Below, piece by piece: positions 42,869 to 50,038 of a DNA stretch of 64,000 nucleotides; position 1 is the stretch's first letter; each line of letters begins with the position of its first letter. A program made the position numbers and the translations under genes. The notes under the pieces were generated by a model. It was not told where the DNA came from and searched no databases. It saw only the letters and a program-made list of their open reading frames with translations. The stretch lies in contig NZ_JAEHFX010000001.1 in NCBI RefSeq assembly GCF_016623615.1, positions 744,001 to 808,000 of the forward strand. Direction: 5' to 3'. Source of the DNA: Adhaeribacter terrigena (GTDB lineage Bacteria; Bacteroidota; Bacteroidia; Cytophagales; Hymenobacteraceae).

Positions 42869-43672
42869 ATGCGCTTTCACTTCTTTAAAATAGTATTGCT
42901 GAGCCTGGGCCTTGGGCTTTCGGTAAGTTGCCAGCGCACCTGGCACGGAGAGCCGGCTTTGCAAAAAACCATGCTGGGCGTTACGGCAACTATTGCTCCC
43001 GATGCCCAGGCCGAAAAAACGATTGCCCCTTACCGGGCACAGGTAACCAAACAAATGGCCGAAGTAATTGGCGTAGTGCCCGTGGCCCTCGAAAAACTAG
43101 CCGTAGAATCGCCGGTCGGAAATTTTGTGGCCGATCTGCAGCGCATTCAGGCCGAAAAGCTGACCGGTAAACCCATAGACCTGGGCCTGATGACCGCCGG
43201 CGGCGTGCGCACACCACTGCGCCAGGGCAACCTGACCGTTGGCGATATTTTTGAACTCATGCCGTTCGAAAATGAACTGATGGTAATTACCGTGCCGGCC
43301 GTGGTGGTGAAGCAACTTTTGAATTATGCTTCGCAGCCGCACATTTACCCGCTGGCGCCTAAAACGCTTTCTACTTCCAATGTAGCCTACCAGATCCTGA
43401 ATAACCAACCCCAGAACATTTTAATTGGTGGCCAGCCTTTCGATTCTACCCGAACCTACACCATTGCCTTATCCGATTACCTGGCCAAAGGCGGCGATAA
43501 CCTTGAGTTTATTACCAACCAGGTAAGTTCCCAGAAAGTAGGCTTGTTATTGCGCGACGCCATTATAAAGCACATTAAAGAACTGACCGCCGAAGGCAAA
43601 CCCGTGGAAGCTAAAATTGACGGCCGCGTGCAGGTAATTGTTCCAAATACTCCAGTAGAACCGAAGCAATGA
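42869..43672 (+). CDS. 5'-nucleotidase C-terminal (substrate-binding) domain lipoprotein
   Basis: The 267-residue product has a lipoprotein signal (MRFHFFKIVLLSLGLGLSV, then SC) and then only the C-terminal domain of UshA-type 5'-nucleotidases. That domain is seen from VESPVGNFVADLQRIQAE, GLMTAGGVRTPLRQGNLTVG, DIFELMPFENELMVITV, and TIALSDYLAKGGDNLEF. In UshA this part binds the nucleotide; the catalytic metal domain is encoded by the next gene, which overlaps by four bases. The two products presumably act together. Confidence 0.9.
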   Translation: MRFHFFKIVLLSLGLGLSVSCQRTWHGEPALQKTMLGVTATIAPDAQAEKTIAPYRAQVTKQMAEVIGVVPVALEKLAVESPVGNFVADLQRIQAEKLTGKPIDLGLMTAGGVRTPLRQGNLTVGDIFELMPFENELMVITVPAVVVKQLLNYASQPHIYPLAPKTLSTSNVAYQILNNQPQNILIGGQPFDSTRTYTIALSDYLAKGGDNLEFITNQVSSQKVGLLLRDAIIKHIKELTAEGKPVEAKIDGRVQVIVPNTPVEPKQ

Positions 43673-44604
43673 AAAGAAGAGAATTTCTCCGGAATAGTTT
43701 AATGGGTACCGCCGGTTTAAGTCTGCTGGGTTTCCCGTTTGCTGCCCAGGCGCGCCCTAAAAATAAAAAGCTCGTAATTCTGCATACCAACGACACGCAT
43801 TCCCGCATCGATCCATTTCCGAGCGATGGCCGGGCCAACGGCGGCATGGGGGGCATGGCGCGGCGCGCATCGCTTATCAAGCAGATCCGGGCGAAGGAAA
43901 AAAATGTGCTGCTTTTAGATTCCGGCGATATTTTTCAGGGCACGCCCTACTTTAATTTTTTTGGCGGCGAACTGGAGTACAAACTCATGAGCCAGATGGG
44001 CTACGATGCGGCCACGCTCGGCAACCACGATTTCGATAACGGCCTGGCTGGTTTGCAAAAGCAATTGCCGCACGCCAGTTTTCCGTTCCTTTCCGCCAAT
44101 TACGATTTTTCCGAAACCATTCTGAAAGATAAATTCCAGCCTTATAAAGTGTTCGTGAAAGATGAGCTGAAGATCGGGGTTTTTGGTTTGGGCATTGATC
44201 TGCAGGGCTTGGTGGGCGCCGATATGTACGGCAAAACCCTTTACCTTGACCCGGTGGTAAAGGCCAAGGAAATGGTGAAAATTCTGCGCGATGAACAGGA
44301 ATGTAATTTAATTATCTGCCTTTCGCACCTGGGTTATAAATACGACACCGATAAAATAGACGACCGCAAACTGGCCGCCCAGGTTGGCGGCATCGATCTG
44401 ATCTTAGGCGGCCACACGCATACCTTCCTCGAAAAACCCGATGCCATCATTAGCCCGGGCGGCGAAGAAACTTTGATTAACCAGGTGGGCTGGGCCGGTA
44501 TCAATTTAGGCCGTATCGATTTTGAATTCAGTACCGAAGGCAAGAAAAAAGGCTACGCGGCGGCGGTTTTACCGGTGCACGAACGTACTGCAATAAGTTC
44601 GTAA
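43669..44604 (+). CDS. 5'-nucleotidase N-terminal metallophosphatase domain, exported
   Basis: The N-terminus (RREFLRNSLMGTAGLSLLGF) has a Tat-like RR motif before a hydrophobic stretch. The metallophosphatase ligands follow in order: LHTNDTHSRIDPF, LLDSGDIFQGTPYFN, TLGNHDFDNG, LIICLSHLGYK and LGGHTHTFLEKP. It would bind two metal ions and hydrolyse nucleotide phosphates in the periplasm. It lacks the C-terminal substrate domain, supplied by the upstream gene, whose last four bases overlap this start. The 311 residues match a lone metallophosphatase domain. Confidence 0.92.
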   Translation: MKRREFLRNSLMGTAGLSLLGFPFAAQARPKNKKLVILHTNDTHSRIDPFPSDGRANGGMGGMARRASLIKQIRAKEKNVLLLDSGDIFQGTPYFNFFGGELEYKLMSQMGYDAATLGNHDFDNGLAGLQKQLPHASFPFLSANYDFSETILKDKFQPYKVFVKDELKIGVFGLGIDLQGLVGADMYGKTLYLDPVVKAKEMVKILRDEQECNLIICLSHLGYKYDTDKIDDRKLAAQVGGIDLILGGHTHTFLEKPDAIISPGGEETLINQVGWAGINLGRIDFEFSTEGKKKGYAAAVLPVHERTAISS

Positions 44605-44648
44605 ACGAAAAGTTTTTTGTTTAAAATTATTTACTCATTTTTGTAGTC

Positions 44649-44667
44649 CTTCCGAAAATTTCGGAAG
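44649..44667. promoter_or_regulatory. Palindrome in the dnaA leader
   Basis: CTTCCGAAA and TTTCGGAAG are perfect 9-bp arms around a single base, 33 bases before the dnaA start. It could be an operator or a small hairpin; there is no U-tract. Confidence 0.4.
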
Positions 44668-44699
44668 CGAATCCACTCAGAAGAAAGAAGAACGCAGCG

Positions 44700-46130
44700 A
44701 TGTTGATGGTTAAGGACGCTACCACTGTATGGAGTAATTGTTTACACGTGATCAGGGAAAATATTGGGGAGCAGAGCTACAAAACGTGGTTCGAACCCAT
44801 TGTGCCCACTTCACTGGTAAATAACGTCCTGACGATTCAGGTGCCGAGCCAGTTCTTTTACGAATGGCTGGAAGAGCATTATGTGGGTATTCTGAAGAAA
44901 GTGATCTTTCAGGAACTGGGTAGCGAAGGCCGCCTGGAATACTCGATTATTGTGGACCGCGGCAACGCAGCGAATAAACCGCAGACGGTAAACCTGCCAA
45001 CGAAGAAAATTCCGCAGGCGGTGGTAAACTCTTACCAACCCGAACAGCACGTTTTGCGCAATCCCTTCGATTCGAAAACGATCGACCGCAATTACCTGAA
45101 TTCGCAGCTTAACCCGAACTACGTTTTTGATAATTACATTGAAGGCGACTGCAACCGGCTGGCCCGTTCGGCGGGGTTTGCGGTAGCTAATAAACCGGGT
45201 ACCACTTCTTTTAACCCGCTCATGGTTTACGGTGGGGTAGGGCTGGGCAAAACGCACCTGGTGCAGGCCATCGGTAACCACATTAAAAGCCACGCGCCCG
45301 AGAAATTCGTGCTCTACGTTTCTTCCGAAAAATTCGTGAACCAGTTCGTGGAATCGGTTAAAACGAACAGCATGCAGGATTTTGCCAACTTCTATTTATT
45401 GGTAGATATCCTGATCATAGACGATGTGCAGTTCCTGAGCGGCAAGGAAAAAACCCAGGAAATGTTCTTCCATATCTTCAACCATTTGCACCAGTCTGGC
45501 AAGCAGATCATCATGACCTCGGATTGTCCGCCGCGTGATCTGAAAGGCCTGGAAGAACGTTTGCTTTCCCGTTTCAAGTGGGGCTTAACTGCCGATTTGC
45601 AAAGTCCGGATTTTGAAACCCGCATGGCGATCATCCAGAAGAAAATGCAGAGCGACGGCATCGATATTCCGGATAACGTAATCGAGTACCTGGCTTACAG
45701 CGTAGATACCAACGTGCGGGAACTGGAAGGCGTGCTGATTTCCCTGATCGCGCAAAGCAGCCTGAACCGCAAGGAAATTGACCTGGAACTGGCCAAAGGC
45801 GCGCTAAAGCACATTATTGAAGATGTTGAAACGGAGGTAAACCTGGATTTCATTCAGAAAACCGTAGCCGAATATTTCAACGTTACGCTCGATTCTTTAA
45901 AAGCCAAAACCAGGAAAAAAGAAATTGTAACCGCGCGCCAGGTAGCGATGTATTTTGCCAAAGAATACACCAGCCATTCACTTAAATCTATCGGCTACCA
46001 CTTCGGCGGCCGCGACCACAGCACGGTAATTCACTCGGTGCAAACGGTTTCGGATCTGATCGATACCGATAAAAAATTCAAGGCTTCTATCCAGGAGCTG
46101 CAGAAGAAATTCAAAGGCAAGAATTCGTAA
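44700..46130 (+). CDS. dnaA: Chromosomal replication initiator DnaA
   Basis: DnaA binds DnaA boxes and opens the origin. The order is domain I (VWSNCLHVIRENIGEQSYKT), a linker, AAA+ domain III with Walker A GGVGLGKTHLVQAIGNH and Walker B ILIIDDVQFLSGKEKTQEMF, and domain IV with YHFGGRDHSTVIHSV for DNA contact. 476 residues is normal. The first ATG (44700) is followed by a second two codons on; either may be used. There is no dnaN or recF next to it and no cluster of DnaA boxes. A palindrome sits in the leader. Confidence 0.97.
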   Translation: MLMVKDATTVWSNCLHVIRENIGEQSYKTWFEPIVPTSLVNNVLTIQVPSQFFYEWLEEHYVGILKKVIFQELGSEGRLEYSIIVDRGNAANKPQTVNLPTKKIPQAVVNSYQPEQHVLRNPFDSKTIDRNYLNSQLNPNYVFDNYIEGDCNRLARSAGFAVANKPGTTSFNPLMVYGGVGLGKTHLVQAIGNHIKSHAPEKFVLYVSSEKFVNQFVESVKTNSMQDFANFYLLVDILIIDDVQFLSGKEKTQEMFFHIFNHLHQSGKQIIMTSDCPPRDLKGLEERLLSRFKWGLTADLQSPDFETRMAIIQKKMQSDGIDIPDNVIEYLAYSVDTNVRELEGVLISLIAQSSLNRKEIDLELAKGALKHIIEDVETEVNLDFIQKTVAEYFNVTLDSLKAKTRKKEIVTARQVAMYFAKEYTSHSLKSIGYHFGGRDHSTVIHSVQTVSDLIDTDKKFKASIQELQKKFKGKNS

Positions 46131-46167
46131 GTTCGTAGTTCGAATTTTCGAAGTTCGCAGGTTCAAT

Positions 46168-46210
46168 AAAAACGCTATACTTTTTGAGAAGAAAAGTATA
46201 GCGTTTTTTG
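46168..46210. terminator. Palindromic ACGSTA-type terminator after dnaA
   Basis: AAAAACGCTATACTTTT and AAAAGTATAGCGTTTTTT form a 17-bp stem with loop TGAGAAG. Confidence 0.9.
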
Positions 46211-46211
46211 T

Positions 46212-46262
46212 TTCTGAATCGCTGATTTTGTGGATGAAAGAATGACGCGGATTTTTTTGATC
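46212..46262 (+). repeat. Second dispersed repeat (degenerate)
   Basis: CTGAATCGCTGATTTTG, then TGGATGAAAG and ACGCGGATTTTTTTGA. It shares the CTGAATCGC and CGGATT words with copies near 47.4 and 14.9 kb. Confidence 0.45.
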
Positions 46263-46450
46263 TTAAAACTTAATGTAAGAATTTATCCATGCGAAATTCT
46301 TCCCCCTGCCAGAATTTTTTGCTCAGGTTTTGAATTACCGGTATTGAAATTCAAAAGCAGAAAACCATAACAATATTGTTTTAGTAACACCGTTAAAGCC
46401 GTACGTTCAAAAAAAATGTACAGTTTTTTCTTTACCCAAAATCTAAAACT

Positions 46451-47344
46451 ATGAAAATTGTAAAGCCGGTCTGGTGCGTGGTATTCTCTATGGTAATTTT
46501 TGCTGCCTGCAGCAAAAATGAAAGCGAAGAAAACAAACCTGCCGAACCTAAGCCGGAAGCCATCATCGAACCCGGTCCGGATCAGATCAGGAAAGTGATT
46601 CGCTATAACGATACTGGCGTGGTGCAAGACAGCATCTTTTTCAGGTACGACACGAAGAACCGCATTGCTAAAATTGAATACGGCGATTTTGTAAACGGTC
46701 GGTTTAAATTTAAAGTAGATTTTGTCTATACAACCAATGCTTCCGGGGCGAACATTTTAATGGAACAAGACAGCACTTTGGCTACTACCGGCAAGTATTA
46801 TTTAACTGCTTCGGCTACTTATTACGTGAATGCAGCTTACCAGAAAGCTACCCGTGTTGCAATCCAAAGTCCTCTTAGTTATGGTATTACCTACGATAGT
46901 AACGGTTTTGTAAATAGTGTCAGACAGAGTGGACAAAAACAAAACGATGCGTATCAGGATGTAACTTTCCAATCTCAAAATAACAACTTAACTGAATTCG
47001 TTTCGGAATCTGATCTCGCGGGCAATTATAGAATTAATTACGAATATTACCCGGAGCCTTACCCTCACAATTTAAATTTCAATTTAAATGAAACAGGCAT
47101 GCGCCTTTTCTGGAATGCACAGTTATCTGATGTATTTAGTTTCAGACATAGCTTACTTGGGAAAAGGAATATGAATTTAGTGAAGAAGCAAACCACTTCC
47201 TATGGACAAGCTGATTCAACTGAAATCAGCTATCAGTATGAATTCAATTCGTTAGGATTGGTTTCTAAAATTCAATCAGCAACCATTTCTTCGAAAAATG
47301 GCACTAAACCTATGGCAGCCAGATACGAGATATTCTATTATTAA
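46451..47344 (+). CDS. Lipoprotein of unknown function, beta-rich
   Basis: A lipoprotein signal (MKIVKPVWCVVFSMVIFAA, then C) is followed by a Glu/Pro-rich linker (about 22-50). The remaining 245 residues carry repeated YD/YY strand patterns such as SIFFRYDTKNRIAKIEYGDF and STEISYQYEFNSLGLVSKIQ, a bit like YD/RHS-type repeats. I know no function. Downstream parts are AT-richer than neighbouring housekeeping genes, as often for lineage-specific surface lipoproteins. Confidence 0.7.
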   Translation: MKIVKPVWCVVFSMVIFAACSKNESEENKPAEPKPEAIIEPGPDQIRKVIRYNDTGVVQDSIFFRYDTKNRIAKIEYGDFVNGRFKFKVDFVYTTNASGANILMEQDSTLATTGKYYLTASATYYVNAAYQKATRVAIQSPLSYGITYDSNGFVNSVRQSGQKQNDAYQDVTFQSQNNNLTEFVSESDLAGNYRINYEYYPEPYPHNLNFNLNETGMRLFWNAQLSDVFSFRHSLLGKRNMNLVKKQTTSYGQADSTEISYQYEFNSLGLVSKIQSATISSKNGTKPMAARYEIFYY

Positions 47345-47363
47345 AAACCTGAATCGGTATAAT

Positions 47364-47405
47364 AAAAACGCTATACTTTTTAAGCCCAAAAGTATAGCGT
47401 TTTTG
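47364..47405. terminator. Palindromic ACGSTA-type terminator
   Basis: AAAAACGCTATACTTTT and AAAAGTATAGCGTTTTT around a loop TAAGCCC. The stem is identical to the one after dnaA. Confidence 0.9.
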
Positions 47406-47407
47406 TT

Positions 47408-47518
47408 TTCTGAATCGCAGGTGAAACGGATTCAAATATTCAGTTGATTTTTTTCTAAACTACAAATTCATTCAAGCTTTCCGCGAAATCCTCTAATCCG
47501 TTTGATCCGCGATTCAGA
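47408..47518. repeat. Second dispersed repeat, inverted unit
   Basis: CTGAATCGC on the left and GCGATTCAG on the right bound about 110 bases that also hold AATCCGTTTGATCCGC. ACGSTA elements lie directly outside both ends. Confidence 0.5.
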
Positions 47519-47547
47519 CTTTTTTACTTCAAAACCCTACCGTTTAA
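47517..47547 (-). repeat. ACGSTA element
   Basis: Minus strand: AAACGGTAGGGTTTTG, then AAGT, then AAAAAAGTC. Confidence 0.65.
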
Positions 47548-47551
47548 ACAA

Positions 47552-47578
47552 AAATCCCCGGAAAATTCCGGGGATTTC
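47552..47578. terminator. Terminator after the Gly/Lys-rich exported protein gene
   Basis: AAATCCCCGGAA and TTCCGGGGATTT form a 12-bp stem with a two-base centre. Confidence 0.8.
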
Positions 47579-47596
47579 TGCATTAATTAAAAAGTA

Positions 47597-48106
47597 TTAT
47601 TGGGCCGGAATGGTATTGCCGGGAAATAAAATATCGATGATCTCACGCGGCACTGATTTTGGTTTTTGGGCTTCCGCTTTCCGCCAGTCGTATTGGGTAT
47701 CGTAAGCCTGGTTGCCGTGAATGATAAAGGCGCCGTCGGTAATAGGCGCGTTAGGCGGATATCCGTAGGCTACCGGCGCCGGCTGGTGTCCCGGAGGACG
47801 TCCCGGGTACCAGATGCGGTAAGTTCCGGCCGGCGGATAATGCCCCGGTGGTACTTTAAAATGCCGGGGGGTGGCGTGCGGAAAATTACCGGCGTTTTTA
47901 TTTTTGGCTTTATAAGCTTTGGCAGGCTTACCTTTCTTGCCATAATTAACAGCTTCCGGGTTGGCAACCTTGTATTCGCCGTGTTTTTCTTTATGCTTGT
48001 CTTTTCCGTTGCCATTGCCTTTGCCCTGGGCCAGTATTTCTGCTCCGGTAAACAGGAACATACCGCCGAAAAGGAACAGCGATCCGAGTGTTAATTTATT
48101 TTTCAT
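47597..48106 (-). CDS. Exported basic protein with PPGH/YPGRPPGHQP motif
   Basis: From the ATG at 48106 a signal peptide (about residues 1-27, ending LAQ) leads into a Gly/Asn/Lys-rich stretch (GKGNGNGKDKHKEKHGE), then FKVPPGHYPPAGTYRIWYPG with RPPGHQPAPVAYGYPP. The PPGHxPPxGxxRxWYPGRPPGHQP pattern recurs in small exported proteins of several phyla; I do not know its function. The C-terminus ends IIDILFPGNTIPAQ. The upstream frame to 48205 is not needed. The next gene upstream encodes another short exported protein with a GNGKGKG tract. Confidence 0.7.
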   Translation of the reverse strand: MKNKLTLGSLFLFGGMFLFTGAEILAQGKGNGNGKDKHKEKHGEYKVANPEAVNYGKKGKPAKAYKAKNKNAGNFPHATPRHFKVPPGHYPPAGTYRIWYPGRPPGHQPAPVAYGYPPNAPITDGAFIIHGNQAYDTQYDWRKAEAQKPKSVPREIIDILFPGNTIPAQ

Positions 48107-48178
48107 GGTTCTGGTAGTTAGTGAACTTGCGTTTCTGTTTTTCTGGATTACAAGCTTTATGCCACAATTTTCAGGCAT

Positions 48179-48221
48179 AAAAAACGCTATACTTTTTGCT
48201 TTCAAAAGTATAGCGTTTTTA
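48179..48221. terminator. Palindromic ACGSTA-type terminator
   Basis: AAAAACGCTATACTTTT and AAAAGTATAGCGTTTTT around a loop TGCTTTC, between two minus-strand genes. Confidence 0.88.
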
Positions 48222-48243
48222 CTTTAAACGTTATGTTCTGGCT

Positions 48244-48480
48244 TTATAAAGGCAGGTTGATATTAATACCAGGACGCGGTGCCGGCTGTACAATTATTAC
48301 TTTTTCACGGTAAACGTGGTGCACCCCATGGCGGCAGTGCGCCTTGCAGTAATGTTTTTGTTTTTTGTAATAATGCTTCTGATGGCCTTTGCCTTTTCCA
48401 TTGCCGCGATCTTTAGGGTTCGCCTGGACAGCAATAGAAAATAACATGATTAGGGTAAAGAGAGATAAAAATATTTTCAT
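48244..48480 (-). CDS. Small His/Cys-rich exported protein
   Basis: The 78-residue product has a signal peptide (MKIFLSLFTLIMLFSIAVQA) and a mature part with GNGKGKGHQKHYYKKQKHY, then CKAHCRHGVHHVY. Two Cys and about eight His in 25 residues could bind metal; this is inference from composition. It ends in a hydrophobic-proline stretch (PAPRPGININLPL). It belongs with the next gene downstream in style and may be co-regulated, although a palindromic terminator lies between them. Confidence 0.65.
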   Translation of the reverse strand: MKIFLSLFTLIMLFSIAVQANPKDRGNGKGKGHQKHYYKKQKHYCKAHCRHGVHHVYREKVIIVQPAPRPGININLPL

Positions 48481-48559
48481 ATTTCGTTAGCGGGGTGAAA
48501 CGTGGGAGAAAATCGCAGATTTGCAATATTCATGCCACAGGTTTCGTACGCCGGAAAAC

Positions 48560-48688
48560 CTAATCGAAGAATTCGGAAAAAAGTTTGGCGCCGCCGAAAA
48601 AAATGAAAAGCCAGACCAGGCCTTTAATAAAGAAAAACATAAAGCCGGCTAATCCCAGTTTCTTCATCCGATCTTTAAATTTCGACAT
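48560..48688 (-). CDS. 42-residue membrane protein
   Basis: This frame is only 42 codons long. It reads MSKFKDRMKKLGLAGFMFFF and IKGLVWLFIFFGGAKLFSEF, then FD. A basic amphipathic start followed by one membrane helix with a KGLVWL core is a pattern I associate with short conserved Bacteroidota proteins. The codon use resembles the neighbours. It lies between the PH-like membrane protein gene and the small His-rich gene, all on the minus strand. Function unknown. Confidence 0.6.
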   Translation of the reverse strand: MSKFKDRMKKLGLAGFMFFFIKGLVWLFIFFGGAKLFSEFFD

Positions 48689-48726
48689 GGCTTTTGCAGG
48701 TAATAATTCTTTACTTATAACGCAGT

Positions 48727-49212
48727 TTATCTTGGAAAAGTATCGGCCGAAAGCGCAAAGCGGTGGCGTTCCGACATGAGTTGCAGTTTCTCTCGCACCA
48801 GTTCAATGTTTTTCCGGCGTTTCAGCGATTTCAGGTCCATGGTTTCCTGTTCCCCGTTCTTGAGTTTAAACCGCAGCGTGGTAGGCAAAATCTGAACGGA
48901 GGTTACATCGTCGAAAGCAATTACCTGTTTGGGGCGGAAATGGCCTTTTTTCTGCACAATGTAGGCTGGCGTAATTTCCAGGTAACTCTGCGTGCCAAAA
49001 ATAGAAGTGTTTTGCGCCAGAATATAAAGCAGGTACAGAAAAGCCAGCACCAGGAAAACAATGTGCAGGTAGCTGCGGTCGTTGGTGTCAGGTTCGGTAA
49101 AAAGCAGGGCGCTGCCGTAAGCCAGCCAGAAAAAAACGATGGCTAATTGCACACCAAACGAAATACGCGAATTTTTTAAAGGGCGAATACCAACCCGTAA
49201 CAAAGACCTCAT
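48727..49212 (-). CDS. Membrane protein with PH-like C-terminal domain, unknown
   Basis: Two membrane helices (about 20-40 and 50-68) are followed by a soluble beta-rich half: SYLEITPAYIVQKKGHFRPK, VIAFDDVTSVQILPTTLRFK, NGEQETMDLKSLKRR. This is the layout of small bacterial PH-like (bPH/YcxB-type) membrane proteins. I recognise no specific family. The start MRSLLRVGIRPLKNSRIS is basic and cytoplasmic. It is 57 bases from the terminator of the OsmC gene, on the same strand. Confidence 0.7.
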   Translation of the reverse strand: MRSLLRVGIRPLKNSRISFGVQLAIVFFWLAYGSALLFTEPDTNDRSYLHIVFLVLAFLYLLYILAQNTSIFGTQSYLEITPAYIVQKKGHFRPKQVIAFDDVTSVQILPTTLRFKLKNGEQETMDLKSLKRRKNIELVREKLQLMSERHRFALSADTFPR

Positions 49213-49256
49213 ACCGGAGACTGAACTAGATTTAGAAAGCGAAGGTATAAAAAAAT

Positions 49257-49283
49257 AACGGCAACTTATTAAAGTTGCCGTTC
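49257..49283. terminator. Terminator after osmC-type gene
   Basis: AACGGCAACTT and AAGTTGCCGTT form an 11-bp stem; an A-run lies on the left. Confidence 0.85.
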
Positions 49284-49292
49284 TGAAATTGC

Positions 49293-49733
49293 TTATTCGT
49301 CGCCCGAAAGGCTGGCCGTGACCGTAACTTCCGGAATACTGCGCAACGCCCGGCTTACCGGGCAGTTTTGCTTGGCATCCTGCACGTGTTTCTGAAAATC
49401 GGCTTCTTCAATATTTTCTACCGTTGCCTCGGTGGTCAGTTCAATTTTTGAGATCAGCGGGCCGGTGTCGTCTTTGCTCAGCGTTACTTTGGCTTCGGTT
49501 TTAATGTGCTTCGGAACGTGGCCGTGTTTTTCCAGAAGGCTGCTCAGAAACATCGAAAAACAACCCGCCAGCGCGCCGCCGATCAGTTCCTCGGGGTTCG
49601 TGCCCGATTTGTCGTCTTCGAAGCGCGAACCGAATGAATAGGCCGCGTTCACCGCGCCGCTTTCGGTAGAAATATTGCCTTTGCCTTCTTTCAGGCCGCC
49701 GTGCCAGATGGCTTCTGCAGAATGTACTCCCAT
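49293..49733 (-). CDS. OsmC-family organic hydroperoxide reductase
   Basis: OsmC proteins reduce organic and lipid hydroperoxides with two Cys. Both are present: GGALAGCFSMFLSSLLEKHG near residue 53 and AKQNCPVSRALRSI near 125. The N-terminal SAEAIWHGGLKEGKGNISTE and the 146-residue length agree. The protein is cytosolic. It is a single gene with its own terminator. Substrate preference between OsmC and Ohr types is not resolved; the first Cys context (AGCF) is closer to OsmC. Confidence 0.93.
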   Translation of the reverse strand: MGVHSAEAIWHGGLKEGKGNISTESGAVNAAYSFGSRFEDDKSGTNPEELIGGALAGCFSMFLSSLLEKHGHVPKHIKTEAKVTLSKDDTGPLISKIELTTEATVENIEEADFQKHVQDAKQNCPVSRALRSIPEVTVTASLSGDE

Positions 49734-50038
49734 AGTTTTTTTCTTGAATGATTTAATTATAGAATTAATGATTTTTGAGTATTAGAATTATTGAATTGTT
49801 GTTTTTCTGAGTTCCGGGTTATTGGTGCTGAAAAGATAGCGTTTTTTGAGCCAGAATCTGCACCGCGGTTTACAAACCGGCTTTCAGAGAACAAGTAAAT
49901 AGCTTTAAATAAAAATCCTGCGTATTTATGGCTGAAAGCTGAAATCGTGCATACGAAACAAAAAGCTGCCGGTTTTCTTCGGCCTTAATTCGCGCCCGTT
50001 CGGTAATTCAAACTTTCGGAATTCAAACATTTTCTCTC
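49734..50038. other. Gene-free stretch
   Basis: It holds AT-rich low-complexity sequence (49740-49800) and a partial ACGSTA element on the minus strand near 49827-49850 (AAAAAACGCTATCTTTTC, then AGC). I see no gene and no clear promoter for the TPR gene. Confidence 0.5.

Noticed and set aside
44600-46300. Replication origin next to dnaA
   Set aside because: Only a single TTATCCATG-like site near 46285 and no cluster of DnaA boxes, no dnaN/recF neighbours.
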